DNA from: Anaerolineaceae bacterium UBA700
Lineage (GTDB): Bacteria > Chloroflexota > Anaerolineae > Anaerolineales > Anaerolineaceae
Assembly: GCA_002298885.1 (NCBI GenBank)
Contig: DBMK01000213.1
Span: 1 to 64,000, forward strand
DNA: 64,000 nt
Direction: 5' to 3'
Each line of letters opens with the position of its first letter. The stretch's first letter is position 1. The position numbers and the translations under genes are program-made. The notes under the pieces are model-generated. The model searched no databases. It had not been told where the DNA came from and worked only from the letters and a program-made list of their open reading frames with translations. Below, in pieces: positions 19,701 through 28,188 of the stretch.

Positions 19701-19717
19701 AAGGAGTATCGTTTCAT
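13736..19717 (-). CDS. giant secreted NodB-like deacetylase with DUF2341
   Basis: 1993 residues with a signal peptide (1-30). DUF2341-type domains lie at about 48-150 and 349-455 (LYYGN and FLYYGNPAAG ends), and a related WWNHNW domain starts near 1315. A polysaccharide deacetylase (NodB) domain spans about 830-1075. Its motif 1 is SEDDGN near 845, motif 2 is SHTVGH near 888 and motif 3 is WPCG near 960. The Asp-Asp and His-x3-His metal ligands are kept. The FYG module is at about 1706-1809 and the WNLV module at 1812-1993, ending WIVNYP. Between them are Ig-like stretches. Probable role: deacetylation or binding of an extracellular polysaccharide. It starts 12 bases after the upstream gene, so the two are co-transcribed. 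TTGGAGACC precedes the ATG. Confidence 0.8.
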   Translation of the reverse strand: MKRYSFFARILSIALVSGLLLYGISMIVQAAPEARRQLAPAASLPNYSYSAALEVHNNITAILPAGYTVNFTLSSAALVSAGKLKADCSDLRLAFTNGAETELDRLVSGCNTTATQVQFRTQADIAASAIDTRYTLYYGNASAGAPPANPSNVLAFYEDFQDGNANGWNPAKGTWNVVNDADNYVYRYTGGGANWALSYATLPVSDIDYVARIRASSTTSWIGLAFRIQDQNNFVTFYESKDVSQFKLADIIADNHSIVTTPGFAMTPNLWYRLRLQAIGSQVRARIWQDGTSEPITWLIPNTADTHFLTSTNIGLTLYNHSTIADWDDIQVRRLVAAEPSVSLGETSWWDNAWGYRRQITLTNTSASTALPIRYTASFSFDTTALIGSGQLLSDCSDLRLVYDPGLAPAEIDRVVENCNTSQTTVWYALQRPVAASGQDKAYFLYYGNPAAGTPPANGMNVFIFFENWEQDAAHWTSAGGLDASNSGTMGASTISADASVSPTQSQKFNSFGAAGDAFSGYIPVSPSTSYAISVWGRSPNTNVCLPVGLDPYTSATPGAKGLETWLWTDEWRYGPQWAWHSASFTTTGTTTYIKIKSEVWGLCSNPGAPPAYIDNLALRYSIGSVPTLVIGDEESSLPGPTIADITNPASVNLGGTIQVSAAIATPNGTITSATLRILAPQVVDVPMALASGDATNGAWQASFTPTQGGLYTFRILAVASTGRNKLSEQHTFTASDITPPVITPVAIINPILVKNTQTLTVRVTDNGLVNSVSVTVGGTTYPMTANGDQYSFSWQITTTGTIPYTVNAVDSSNNVATLNASFVSQPREVDVCTWEGCRQGAASWSEDDGNNACYSNLTAAGIKGTFFYNGTSTPGWFADYSAAGHEIASHTVGHPCNTPTCSPTCTAQSLAALPVDPAAVQSYRVDQLEPNIAAIEAGTGKPVLSLAWPCGCTDPSRWQAASSYILGARGYYDYIAQLTWVEDVNLSDPVNFFNLNSAHTYSQALVDQAYTEGKWSITTSHGECTGIDYLGQQNSNGHLWVAPIGDVLKYIKVRDASQFSNYSRAGRTISFDVVHNLSPFTPASISTNPFTFLPITYDNPVTLKVHILASDTVLSVIVGSTSVDYSIQTIDGDRYVTFDAAVNAVRHVVVNLAAPAPTLSNVSAIDPVELGSAAKVSATVIPAEGTTLGNITLRVFSPESYDNPMVLASGDQYIGSFTPAQLGSYSYQVIASNNEGASSQSTPASFLVRDTTPPSYRSQSQSQNQIPVGGLNTLSAQVFDLGGLDRAVLSTNESGAWQDFDWPVSDWWNHNWTARQPVTFTESDGIARTNEIVDIPISSDTFTGLADCANQLRVADQNKSEIPSQVYGEQVDGNGSRSCHLVFQVTLAANASRTYYIYYGNPSATAPQYSSDLSVSGSTLRTIQNSYFNLDLDLSSGIITRVSLPQGSNTNLPLSPSSDYYWGWHQVCSSLDGNITGKNRQCIGGTADASGLTATDSISGPLVREITLTNVKSSAAYTITYRFFANAPYYQYSLARTGTAASIMNNFWYLNGSISHLGYGTGGTPTAYFNTYDNLVDHIRFSTLTAVDLVSIDGTDNDGTDLGGTNYMTPTAAGLSLYVATGADQTATQGVLAQLTSLPALSFSQVENIPAGQYGSPIALNSATEWTTTSYTWQNAAITNQSIGWRIKYCDISGNCAYTPVSIFQVSSGGTPPLPASFFGLLHFNKDAPGVGTTIEATIPGVSGSFNTSVALDGSDLVYMMDVPGDISGTPAKEGGVEGDTVSFSIGGRILATAPWHSGTHTQVDLNSFALDLLPGWNLVSFPLHPASTNPADVLSSIISRVDTVFAWNPDAVYPDSQWLMFAPGQGFGNTLSTLDEKMGFWIHITPGDAVTLYMTGSIPTSTSIPLSAAGGGWNLVGFPADSEKGLPAALLDHGVGTNLGLVFAYHASEGDPWKMFDRSAPAWVNDLSSLAPGWGYWVNVSADSNWIVNYP
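14066..14588. repeat. 523-bp direct repeat, copy 1
   Basis: Coding DNA for the FYG module and the first part of the WNLV module. It aligns without gaps to 28507-29029 (constant offset 14441), with only about a dozen mismatches by eye. Many of the mismatches cluster in two short patches. Confidence 0.8.
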
Positions 19718-19729
19718 AAGGTCTCCAAT

Positions 19730-22700
19730 TTATGGATAGCTAACAAGCCAGGGCTCTACAGGCAAGGTCGCCTGGACCCAATAGCCCCAGCCGGGCGTCA
19801 GGCTGGACAGGTCGTTGACCCAGCCGGGAGCGTTCTTGTCGTACATCTTCCAGGGGTCGGCTGAATCACCGGCGTTGTAGGCGAAGATCATGCTGGAGCT
19901 GGACGGCGCAGCCGTGACGACGGCCTTAGGCCCTGCCGCGGGGAAGCCCACCAGGTTCCAGCCAGCCCCGCTGGCAGACAGCGGGATGGAGGTGCTGGCT
20001 GGGATGGCGCCGGACACCAGCAGGGTAGCCGGGGCGGTCATGTGGATCCAGACGCCCATCTTCTCGTCGATGGCTGGCAACGTATCCGTGGTGATTGGGT
20101 TATTGTCGTACATGCGCCAGGACTGGCTGGCGGCATTCCAGGCGAAGACGGTGTCGAAGCTGCCGTTGATACTGGCGAGGACGTCCGCCGGTTTGGTGCT
20201 GGCAGGGAGCAGGGGGAAGGAGACCAGGTTCCAGCCGGGCAGCAGGTCGATTGCGAAGGAGTTGAGGTCAACCTGGGTGTGGGTGCCGGAGTGCCAGGGG
20301 GCGGTGGCGAGCACTCTTCCGCCGATGGAGAAGGAGACAGTATCGCCCTCGAGGCCGCCCTCCTTGGCGGGGGTGCCGGAGATATCGCCGGGCACATCCA
20401 GCATGTAGAAGAGGTCTGAGCCGTCCAGGGCGACTGCGGTGGTGAAAGAGCCGCTGACGCCGGGGATGGAAGCTTCAATCGTGGTACCTACGGTGGGAGC
20501 GCTGCGGTTGAAGTGGAGCAAGCCGAAGAAGCTGGCAGGCAGGGGCGGGGTGCCGCCGGCAGTGACCTGGAGCGAGACGGTAGCGATGTTGCTGTCGAGG
20601 GTGCCGTCGTTGGCTTTGTAGGTGAATGAGTCGCTGCCAGAGAAGCCATTGGTGGGGGTGTAGGTGAAGGAGCCGTTGCTGTTGAGGGAAAGGGTACCGT
20701 GGGCCGGGTCGGTAACCTTGACAGCGGTCAGGGGATCCCCATCGGCATCGGTATCGTTTGCCAGCAAGCCCGGAGCAGCGACCACAAGGGCGGTATCCTG
20801 GCTGGTGGTGTAACTATCCGCAACTGCCACCGGTGCATTCATATTCGTTGTGTTGGCCACCGCGCTGTTCCCGGATAGATCAATGGCGCCTGTACCGACC
20901 TGCTTCAGTGGCAAGCCGCCGCTGATGACCGGGACGGCAACCGTCCAAGTGTTTGCGGCGCCGGGAAGCGCAGCCAGGTGCAGGTAGCTGGTGGTTGTTC
21001 CATCGCTGTATTTTGCGGCTACGTATGGAGCCGTGCCCCACAGGGTTTCATTCGAGGTGATGCGGAAATTACCGCCGCCCGTTGGGGTGATCGTAAGAAC
21101 CGGGGACGTCGTATCGCTGGTGCCGATGATGGCCTGCATGGCTTCTTTGGAGGTTGAGTAGATGAATGGTATGCCTTGATTTGCAGGTGCCGCAGCCGCG
21201 GTATGCAAATACGTGTTGGCGGCAGCCACCAGGCCTTTCATATCGTCCCGCTCGTGCATGTACCAGCACAGGAGGACCGGCCGGTTATTCTGTGCTGCCT
21301 GGGCAAAGGCATCATTCACGCCGGCCTGGCTTGGACCCCCCGGGCAGTTTGCCATCCAATGGTTCATATTTCCGACCTGTTGGTAATTGGTTGAAGATGG
21401 ATGGTACGGTTCCCAGCCGGTGCCGCCCCAGCCATTGCCGCCTACGTCAGCCAGCATATATTTTTCGATCCAGGCCTGCATCTGGTTGTCGTTGTTCAGC
21501 CAGCCGGCCCGGAAGTCGGTTGGGAAGAACCTGGCATCCAGCACCATGCGATCCAGGGCATTGTTTTGCTCATCATACGGGCCGCTGATGGCTTGTTCCT
21601 GTCCGCCCATTTGCCAGCTTGAGCCATCCCAGTACATGAAGTGGTGGTGATAGGCAATCTCATCCCCATAGCCGCGAACTTCGTTCCCCCAGTTGTTCAT
21701 CAGCTCGTTGTACAGGGTCAGGTAATTCATCGGCTGGCCATTAGCATAGAAGCCATTGTTGATGAAGTTGTCCATCTCCATAAACCAGGACATTTCGAAC
21801 GGATGGCCGCTGCTGTCCGTCGTTAAGCTGCGGAAGGCTGGGTCCATGATTTGAGCGAAGGTGTTGCTGCTGCCCGATGAACCCTGGTAGACGACGAACT
21901 GGTCGGTATCGCTGCCGCTGGATTGGCGGGCGGCATACCACCAGTAGGGAGTCCCCGCCGTCAGGGACAGGTTGGTCCCGATCACGAAATAGTCGCCGTT
22001 GGCGCCGGCAATCGTGGCAGCTTTGGCCGTGTAGGTAGATAAAGGATAAGCTATATCGGGATTGCCGCTGACATCCGGCACCACATAGATATTTGTGTCA
22101 GGCGGGGCGCCAACCACCGAGAGCTGCAAGCTGACATCATAAGAGCCGCTGGTGGGGACGGTGAATTGGACCGCCCGGCCGTAGTCGTCGAGCCCGTAGG
22201 CATTATTGCTGCCGCAGGTGAAGCTGGTGGTTGGCGTGCCTCCACCGTTTGGAGCAACTGAGAAGTTGAATACCGTTGACCCGGTTGGATATGCCGTCCA
22301 GGTAGCGCCGCCATCCGACGAGTATTTCGTAAGGAAATCCTGACAGGTGGCGCCACCGCTGCGCTGGTAATTGTGCACGTCGAAGGTGGTGTGCAGCGAT
22401 CCCATTGGATGGTTGTTATCCGCCTCCGTGTCGATGGCAATGACCACGTAAACCGCCGGATTGCCGACCGTCGTGGTGACGGAAGACGTATTATTGGCCT
22501 GATTCGTGTCAATGGTGGTAGTTGATACATTAGCAGTGTTCGTGATGCTGCCTTCGGCAGTTGGTTGGACGATGATTGTGACGGTGGCGCTGGCGCCATT
22601 CGCGAGGCTGTTCAGATTGCAAGTAATGGAGCTGGTGCCGCTGCACGTGCCCTGGCTGGCAGCTGCGGAAACAAAGTTCACACCAGACGGCAGGGTATCG

Positions 22701-25700
22701 GTGAGCTGCACGCTGTCGGCAGCCAGCGGACCGTTATTCGTTACCATCAAGGTGTAGGTCAGGTCGCTCCCTAACCTGATTGAACCGGACGAGGCAGTCT
22801 TGGTCAGGGCCAGGTCAGCCATGGGAGTGTTCACCGTGGCGCTGATGGTGGCTGAATTATTGGCCGGGTTAATATCTGCGGAAGAAGAGATCACCGAAGC
22901 GGTATTGACATACGTTGCAGCGAATTGAGGTGCGGCGATGATCGTCACCGTTGCGCTGGCGCCGTTTGAAAGGTCGCCCAGGCTGCACGAAACGGGGCTG
23001 GCCGAAATGCAGGTTCCCTGGGACGGAGTGGCAGAAACGAACGTGAGCCCGGCTGGCAAGTCATCCGTCACCTGGACGGCGGTGGCGATGGATGGCCCGT
23101 GGTTTGTCACCGTGAGGGTATAGGTCAGGTTGCTGCCCAGGTAAGCGGGGATTGGTGCGGCGGTCTTGGCGATTTCAAGGTCCGCCAGGGCCTGCTGAAC
23201 GTTATTTGCGACTGCGCTGTTGCCAGCCAGGTCCAATGCGCCGGCGCCCACCTCCTGCAAGGAGCCTGTCTCAGTCACAGTGGTCGTTGTAGTAGTTTTA
23301 TACAGGGTGATCTCGTAGATATGGGCGTAATTGTTCGAGTTGGTGCTGCCGGTAACCGTGACCTTGACGAACCTGAGATCTATTGGAGTTTCAAACGTAT
23401 GCGTGGCAAGGCCATGGACCGTATTTGAAGCTACAATTTGTGTCCAGTCCGTGCCATTCTGTGAAGACTCGACGTAATAGGTATAGGTGCGCGAGTCGCC
23501 GTCCCAGAAGTGGATCGTGAGCTGGGGGACTGTCTTCACGACGCCCAGGTCTACGATGATCCAATTCGGAGTATTGTTCGTCATTGGGGTTGAATCCCAG
23601 TAACTCTCGCCGCTGTCAACACCGTCGATTGCTTTGGAGGCTTCATGTCCGGTCAATTGGCTGGAGGCAGTTGCACTGACCGGAATATATTTCTCCGGCG
23701 GGATCGTGGTGCTATATGTCTGTGTGGCAGGGATCGTTACAACCCAGGCATTTGTGCCAGTAGAGGAAGCTGATGTATGAATATATTTGAATCCACTTGG
23801 CGCCAGGTATCGAGCAGCCATATAAGGAGCGTTGTTCCAGATGGGCTCGTTGGAGTTGATATTGAATGTATCCCCACTACCTTTTATCACAGTGAGTGTG
23901 GGAGGGGTGGTGTCCGTTGTGCCCATGATTGCTTGCAGCGCTTCCTTTGCGGTGGCGTATTTGAAGGGAATGCCAGAGCTGGCTGAAGCAGCAGTTGCAC
24001 TGGATTGGATGCCATTCAAATAATTGAGCAGGTCCTCGCGGTCATGCCCGTACCAGCAGTAAATCACGGGTCCGCCGCTATTACTTGCCTGGGTAAAAGC
24101 TGAAGTGATATCTCCGCCCTGGCAGTTGACCATCCAATGATTCATGCTGCCTGCCTGGGTGTAATCTGTGGCGGACGGATGGTAAGGGATCCAGCCGGTT
24201 GCCCACCCGGAGCCGCTGTCATCCGATAACATCCATTGGTCTACCCAGGCCTGCAGCTGGTTGCTCTCATTCAGCCATCCGGAACGGAAATCGGTCGGGA
24301 AGAAGCCGGCATCCAGGATCATGCGGTCTAGGGCATTGTTATGCTCGTCATACTGGCCATCCGTGGCATGTTGGTGCCCGTCCTGAACCCAAGCGGTCCC
24401 ATTCCAAACGGTGAAGTGGTGGTGATAGGCCAGCTCATCCCCCCAGGTGGCCAGCTCGGGACTAAAGTTGTTGACGAAGGTGTTGTACAGGGTGAGATAA
24501 TTCATCGCAGTGCCATCAGCATAAATGCCATTGTTGATGAAGTTATCCATCTCGACATACCAGGTCATCTTGAAAGGCGTGCTGAAGCTGTCTAGATGAG
24601 CGTTGCGGAAGTCCGCGGCCATGAGCGGGCCGATATAGGTGCTTTGACCTTTTATGAAATTATGCACATCAAATTGGACATGCTGCGGGGTGGTGGGGTG
24701 ATTGTTGAAAGCTTCGGTGTCAACCGCGCTCACGATGTACACCACCGGATTGCCAACCGTGGTGGAAAGGGTTGCCGTGTTGTTTGTTTGAACCGGATCG
24801 CTAGAAGCCGTGCTGACGCTGGCAGTGTTAGAGTAGGTGTCTATCGCCTGAGGCGTGACGACGATGGAAATAGTGGCGCTGGCTCCGTTTGCCAGGTCGC
24901 CCAGGTCACAGGTGAGGCTCGGCGCTCCGGAGCACGTCCCCACACTGGGCGTGGCGGAGACGAAATTGAGCCCGCTGGGAAGGTTGTCGGTTACCTGGAC
25001 ACTGGCAGCGGTGCTTGGTCCGTGGTTGGTTACGGTCAGGTTGTAAGTCAGGTTAACTCCAACCCGCCCTGAAGAAGGCGTTGAAGTCTGGGTGATTTCG
25101 AGATCAGCTATTGAACGGACGACCGAAGTTGCAACAGCCGTGTTGCCCGCCAGGTCCCCGGCTCCGACGCTTGCCTGAAGAAGATCGCCAGTCACACTGA
25201 TAGTTGACTGTAAAGTTTTAAATAGGGAGATTTCAAAGATATGGGCAATAAAACTTGCGGAGCCATTGGTGACTGTTACTCTGGCATAGCGCAAATCAAC
25301 CGGCGATGAAAACTCGTGCGTTCCCGTGCCATGGACTGTTGTGGTTTGGACAATTGGCGTCCAATTGCTACCATCCGTCGAGGCATCGATGTTATAGGTA
25401 TAGGTGCGCGAGTCCAAGTCATAGAAATGGACCGTCATCATTTTCACAGACTGGGTCGAGCCCAGGTCAACTGTAATCGATTGTGGTAGTCCATTAGTTA
25501 CGCCGGAATCCCAATATGTTCCCTCGTTCCCGTCAATCGCCAGAGTAGGCGGATAGGCGGCGTCTGAATGGGTGGCTGTAGCGCCAACAACAGGATATTT
25601 TTCCGCGGGGATAGTGGTCGTAAAAGTCTTTTGATCTGGGAGTGTGGCAGTCCAGGAGGTTCCGGATCCGGTTGCCGAAGTGTGGACATACTTGAGTCCA

Positions 25701-28066
25701 CCTGGAGTCAGGTATCGAGCCGCAACATAAGGGGCATTATTCCACAGGGATTCATTGGAGGTAATATTGAAGGTATCTCCCGTGCCTTTCGCAACCGATA
25801 GTATAGGCGGCGTGGTATCCGTCGTTCCCATGAAATCCTGCAAGGCTTGCCTGGTCGTAGCATATATAAAGGGCACTCCCGAAGCACTTGAGGCGCTGGT
25901 CAGATTGGTTTGTAAGCTGTTGATGTAACTACCCATGTTTTCGCGGTCATGCGAGAACCAGCAGTAGATAACCGGCTTGCCGGTCGAGGCAGCCTGGGCA
26001 AAGGCCGCACTGATATTGGTGGCGTTCGATCCGCTGCCGTCGCAGCCTGAAATGAAATGTTTAATATTATTGGTTGTATCAACCTGTGTATAGTTCGTGG
26101 CTAATGGATGGTAAGTGAAATAAACAGGATTGCCGCCAAAAGGCCCGCTGAAATCGGAAAGGAGGTTCTTTTCGACCCAGGCCTGCACTTCATTGCTATC
26201 CCACAGCCAGCCAGAGCGAAAGTCCGCAGGAAAGAAGCCGGTATCCAGGAGCATGTGGTCGAGGGCGTTATTTTGCTCGTCGTAAGCACCGCTGGTCAGC
26301 TGAGTGCCATCCGTCATTTGTACCCAGCTGGTGCCATTCCAGGTCATGAAGTGATGGTGGTAGGCCAGCTCATCCCCCCATGTGTTGAGCTCCGCGCCAT
26401 AGTTGGACATGAAGGTTTTGTACAGGGTCAGGTAATCCATCGGCGAGCCGTCAGCATAAATGCCATTATTGATAAAGTTATCCATCTCCACGTACCAGGT
26501 CATCTTGAAGGGGTTGTTAAAGCTATCCAGATGGCTATTCCGGAAGGCGGGTTCCATGATGGGGCCTATGTAGACCGTAGTGCCCTTGATGAAATTTCTC
26601 AAGTCGAATTGTGTATGCAGGGTCCCCATCGGGTGATCGTTGTAGGCCTCTGTGTCGACGCCATTCACCACGTAGACAACCGGGTTACCAACAACGGTCG
26701 TGGCGGTGCTGGTATTATTGGCAGTGTTGGCATCCGTTTCGGTGCATGTAACCGTAGCTGTATTGCTTAGCATTCCCACCTGGGCGGGGCTAGTTACCTG
26801 GATGGTGATCGTGGCGCTTCCGCCGCTGGCGACGCTTCCCAGGCTGCAGGTTACGACGCCGGCGTTGTTGCTACACGTTCCCAGGGTGCTTGTAGCAGAG
26901 ATAAAGGTGACCTCAGCGGGCAAGGTATCTATCACGCTCACATTGGTGGCGTTCACATCGCCGTAGTTGTTGACCGCAAGCTGGTAGGTCAGCGTCTGGC
27001 TGACCTTAATCGGATCGGGCGAATCGGTCATCGCGATTGCCATATCGACAGACCCCGTCCCGCCCTGTCCAAGGGTTACGGTTGGCTCGGGTGAGGCATA
27101 TTTCCGCACCCGGAAGTCGTCCACGTAATAGGTTGTAGGACCTTCTTGAATGCCTTCTACAGAGATTCGATTGGCAGAGGTGATTGACCCGCTCAGACTT
27201 CCCACCTGCGACCCGTCGATAAAGAAGGTAGGATTTCCATCAGATGTGACCCGGATACCCATTATGTGCCAGCCCAAAGATCGTGCCAATGAAGTCGCGG
27301 TATATCCGTAACCCGAATTATGATAAGCATAATTCGCGGTTGACGTTCCTGTCCACACTCCTAACCCGATCTGTCCGCCTGGGATTGCATTATTGGCGCG
27401 CACCATTTTAAATGCCGGGGCATCTGCCATATCGTCATAAAAATCCCATTCTTGTATGAAATTAGTGCCAGGCAATGATGATGCCTTCGAAAAAACTGTG
27501 GAAGCGCTAGCCCCGGATGGTTGGACAAATTTTCCGCTGTTAGAGCCTCGTTTAGCCCGATCAGTTGATTGGGTGAACGTGCCAATACCCGTTCCCTCTT
27601 TCGTCCAGGCTGTCCAGGGGGTGCTCTCGAAGTCTTCGAACGAATAAAACGTCGCAGGGCCGTTGGAAATGCTGGCTGCGCCTGGATTCCCGTAATACAT
27701 ATTAATAAAGACGCTTCCATTGGCCGGAACAGTGGGAACTTTCACCCAGAAAGTTCCACTTGTATTTGCCGTCCAGCTTTCCATCCAATAAGGAAGTAAG
27801 GTGATCCCATCGAGGGCGGTGAAACGAATATCTGAACCGTCGCTCTTTGCTTTGCTAAAGTCGAAAGAGGAAGCAGTCAGGCTAATTTTGACCTGGTAAT
27901 CGGATTGTGCTACGCCTGGGTTGTTCGCAATTGTGATCGGCATTTTATATGCCCATCCGGTCAACCAGGCGGCGTGGACGTTTTTCGGAAAGGAAATTGA
28001 AAATGCCAACATTCCTGTGAGAACCACCAGGAAAAACGAGACCCCGCGCAAGAATTTCCTGTTCAT
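19730..28066 (-). CDS. giant secreted protein, triple NodB-like/DUF11 repeat
   Basis: 2778 residues, signal peptide 1-32. A DUF2341-like domain spans 33-140. A large unit then occurs three times: DUF11 (334-459, 985-1106, and two in a row at 1629-1866) followed by a NodB-fold-like domain (463-752, 1109-1393, 1870-2333). Each of these has V-D-T-E-A or I-D-T-E-A, EMDNFINNG, a GDE..YHHHF motif and FP.DFR.GW. The first two are followed by F5/8-type C (discoidin) domains (820-953, 1455-1590). The third carries an extra beta-rich insert at about 1893-2065. A tandem-95/VCBS-type Ig domain (2409-2503), an FYG module (2506-2603) and a WNLV module (2606-2778, end WLVSYP) follow. Start ATG with GGAGG. 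Probable carbohydrate esterase or related hydrolase with sugar-binding domains; the exact reaction is unknown. Confidence 0.8.
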   Translation of the reverse strand: MNRKFLRGVSFFLVVLTGMLAFSISFPKNVHAAWLTGWAYKMPITIANNPGVAQSDYQVKISLTASSFDFSKAKSDGSDIRFTALDGITLLPYWMESWTANTSGTFWVKVPTVPANGSVFINMYYGNPGAASISNGPATFYSFEDFESTPWTAWTKEGTGIGTFTQSTDRAKRGSNSGKFVQPSGASASTVFSKASSLPGTNFIQEWDFYDDMADAPAFKMVRANNAIPGGQIGLGVWTGTSTANYAYHNSGYGYTATSLARSLGWHIMGIRVTSDGNPTFFIDGSQVGSLSGSITSANRISVEGIQEGPTTYYVDDFRVRKYASPEPTVTLGQGGTGSVDMAIAMTDSPDPIKVSQTLTYQLAVNNYGDVNATNVSVIDTLPAEVTFISATSTLGTCSNNAGVVTCSLGSVASGGSATITIQVTSPAQVGMLSNTATVTCTETDANTANNTSTATTVVGNPVVYVVNGVDTEAYNDHPMGTLHTQFDLRNFIKGTTVYIGPIMEPAFRNSHLDSFNNPFKMTWYVEMDNFINNGIYADGSPMDYLTLYKTFMSNYGAELNTWGDELAYHHHFMTWNGTSWVQMTDGTQLTSGAYDEQNNALDHMLLDTGFFPADFRSGWLWDSNEVQAWVEKNLLSDFSGPFGGNPVYFTYHPLATNYTQVDTTNNIKHFISGCDGSGSNATNISAAFAQAASTGKPVIYCWFSHDRENMGSYINSLQTNLTSASSASGVPFIYATTRQALQDFMGTTDTTPPILSVAKGTGDTFNITSNESLWNNAPYVAARYLTPGGLKYVHTSATGSGTSWTATLPDQKTFTTTIPAEKYPVVGATATHSDAAYPPTLAIDGNEGTYWDSGVTNGLPQSITVDLGSTQSVKMMTVHFYDLDSRTYTYNIDASTDGSNWTPIVQTTTVHGTGTHEFSSPVDLRYARVTVTNGSASFIAHIFEISLFKTLQSTISVTGDLLQASVGAGDLAGNTAVATSVVRSIADLEITQTSTPSSGRVGVNLTYNLTVTNHGPSTAASVQVTDNLPSGLNFVSATPSVGTCSGAPSLTCDLGDLANGASATISIVVTPQAIDTYSNTASVSTASSDPVQTNNTATLSTTVGNPVVYIVSAVDTEAFNNHPTTPQHVQFDVHNFIKGQSTYIGPLMAADFRNAHLDSFSTPFKMTWYVEMDNFINNGIYADGTAMNYLTLYNTFVNNFSPELATWGDELAYHHHFTVWNGTAWVQDGHQHATDGQYDEHNNALDRMILDAGFFPTDFRSGWLNESNQLQAWVDQWMLSDDSGSGWATGWIPYHPSATDYTQAGSMNHWMVNCQGGDITSAFTQASNSGGPVIYCWYGHDREDLLNYLNGIQSSATAASASSGIPFKYATAKEALQAIMGTTDTTPPTLTVIKGSGDTFNINSNEPIWNNAPYMAARYLAPSGFKYIHTSASSTGTNAWVVTIPATQTYSTTIPPEKYIPVSATASSQLTGHEASKAIDGVDSGESYWDSTPMTNNTPNWIIVDLGVVKTVPQLTIHFWDGDSRTYTYYVESSQNGTDWTQIVASNTVHGLATHTFETPIDLRFVKVTVTGSTNSNNYAHIYEITLYKTTTTTTVTETGSLQEVGAGALDLAGNSAVANNVQQALADLEIAKTAAPIPAYLGSNLTYTLTVTNHGPSIATAVQVTDDLPAGLTFVSATPSQGTCISASPVSCSLGDLSNGASATVTIIAAPQFAATYVNTASVISSSADINPANNSATISATVNTPMADLALTKTASSGSIRLGSDLTYTLMVTNNGPLAADSVQLTDTLPSGVNFVSAAASQGTCSGTSSITCNLNSLANGASATVTIIVQPTAEGSITNTANVSTTTIDTNQANNTSSVTTTVGNPAVYVVIAIDTEADNNHPMGSLHTTFDVHNYQRSGGATCQDFLTKYSSDGGATWTAYPTGSTVFNFSVAPNGGGTPTTSFTCGSNNAYGLDDYGRAVQFTVPTSGSYDVSLQLSVVGAPPDTNIYVVPDVSGNPDIAYPLSTYTAKAATIAGANGDYFVIGTNLSLTAGTPYWWYAARQSSGSDTDQFVVYQGSSGSSNTFAQIMDPAFRSLTTDSSGHPFEMSWFMEMDNFINNGFYANGQPMNYLTLYNELMNNWGNEVRGYGDEIAYHHHFMYWDGSSWQMGGQEQAISGPYDEQNNALDRMVLDARFFPTDFRAGWLNNDNQMQAWIEKYMLADVGGNGWGGTGWEPYHPSSTNYQQVGNMNHWMANCPGGPSQAGVNDAFAQAAQNNRPVLLCWYMHERDDMKGLVAAANTYLHTAAAAPANQGIPFIYSTSKEAMQAIIGTSDTTSPVLTITPTGGGNFRITSNETLWGTAPYVAAKYSDGTTTSYLHLAALPGAANTWTVAVPVISGGLPLKQVGTGAIDLSGNSAVANTTNMNAPVAVADSYTTSQDTALVVAAPGLLANDTDADGDPLTAVKVTDPAHGTLSLNSNGSFTYTPTNGFSGSDSFTYKANDGTLDSNIATVSLQVTAGGTPPLPASFFGLLHFNRSAPTVGTTIEASIPGVSGSFTTAVALDGSDLFYMLDVPGDISGTPAKEGGLEGDTVSFSIGGRVLATAPWHSGTHTQVDLNSFAIDLLPGWNLVSFPLLPASTKPADVLASINGSFDTVFAWNAASQSWRMYDNNPITTDTLPAIDEKMGVWIHMTAPATLLVSGAIPASTSIPLSASGAGWNLVGFPAAGPKAVVTAAPSSSSMIFAYNAGDSADPWKMYDKNAPGWVNDLSSLTPGWGYWVQATLPVEPWLVSYP

Positions 28067-28188
28067 TGTTTCCTCCCTAGAAAGATTGCTTTTTGATTCA
28101 AGATATTCTTTTCGATTATTTCCAGCAGTAATATTGGTTGGTGAAAGGCTAATTCACCTATATCATCGATTTTTCCAACCAGCCCAGA

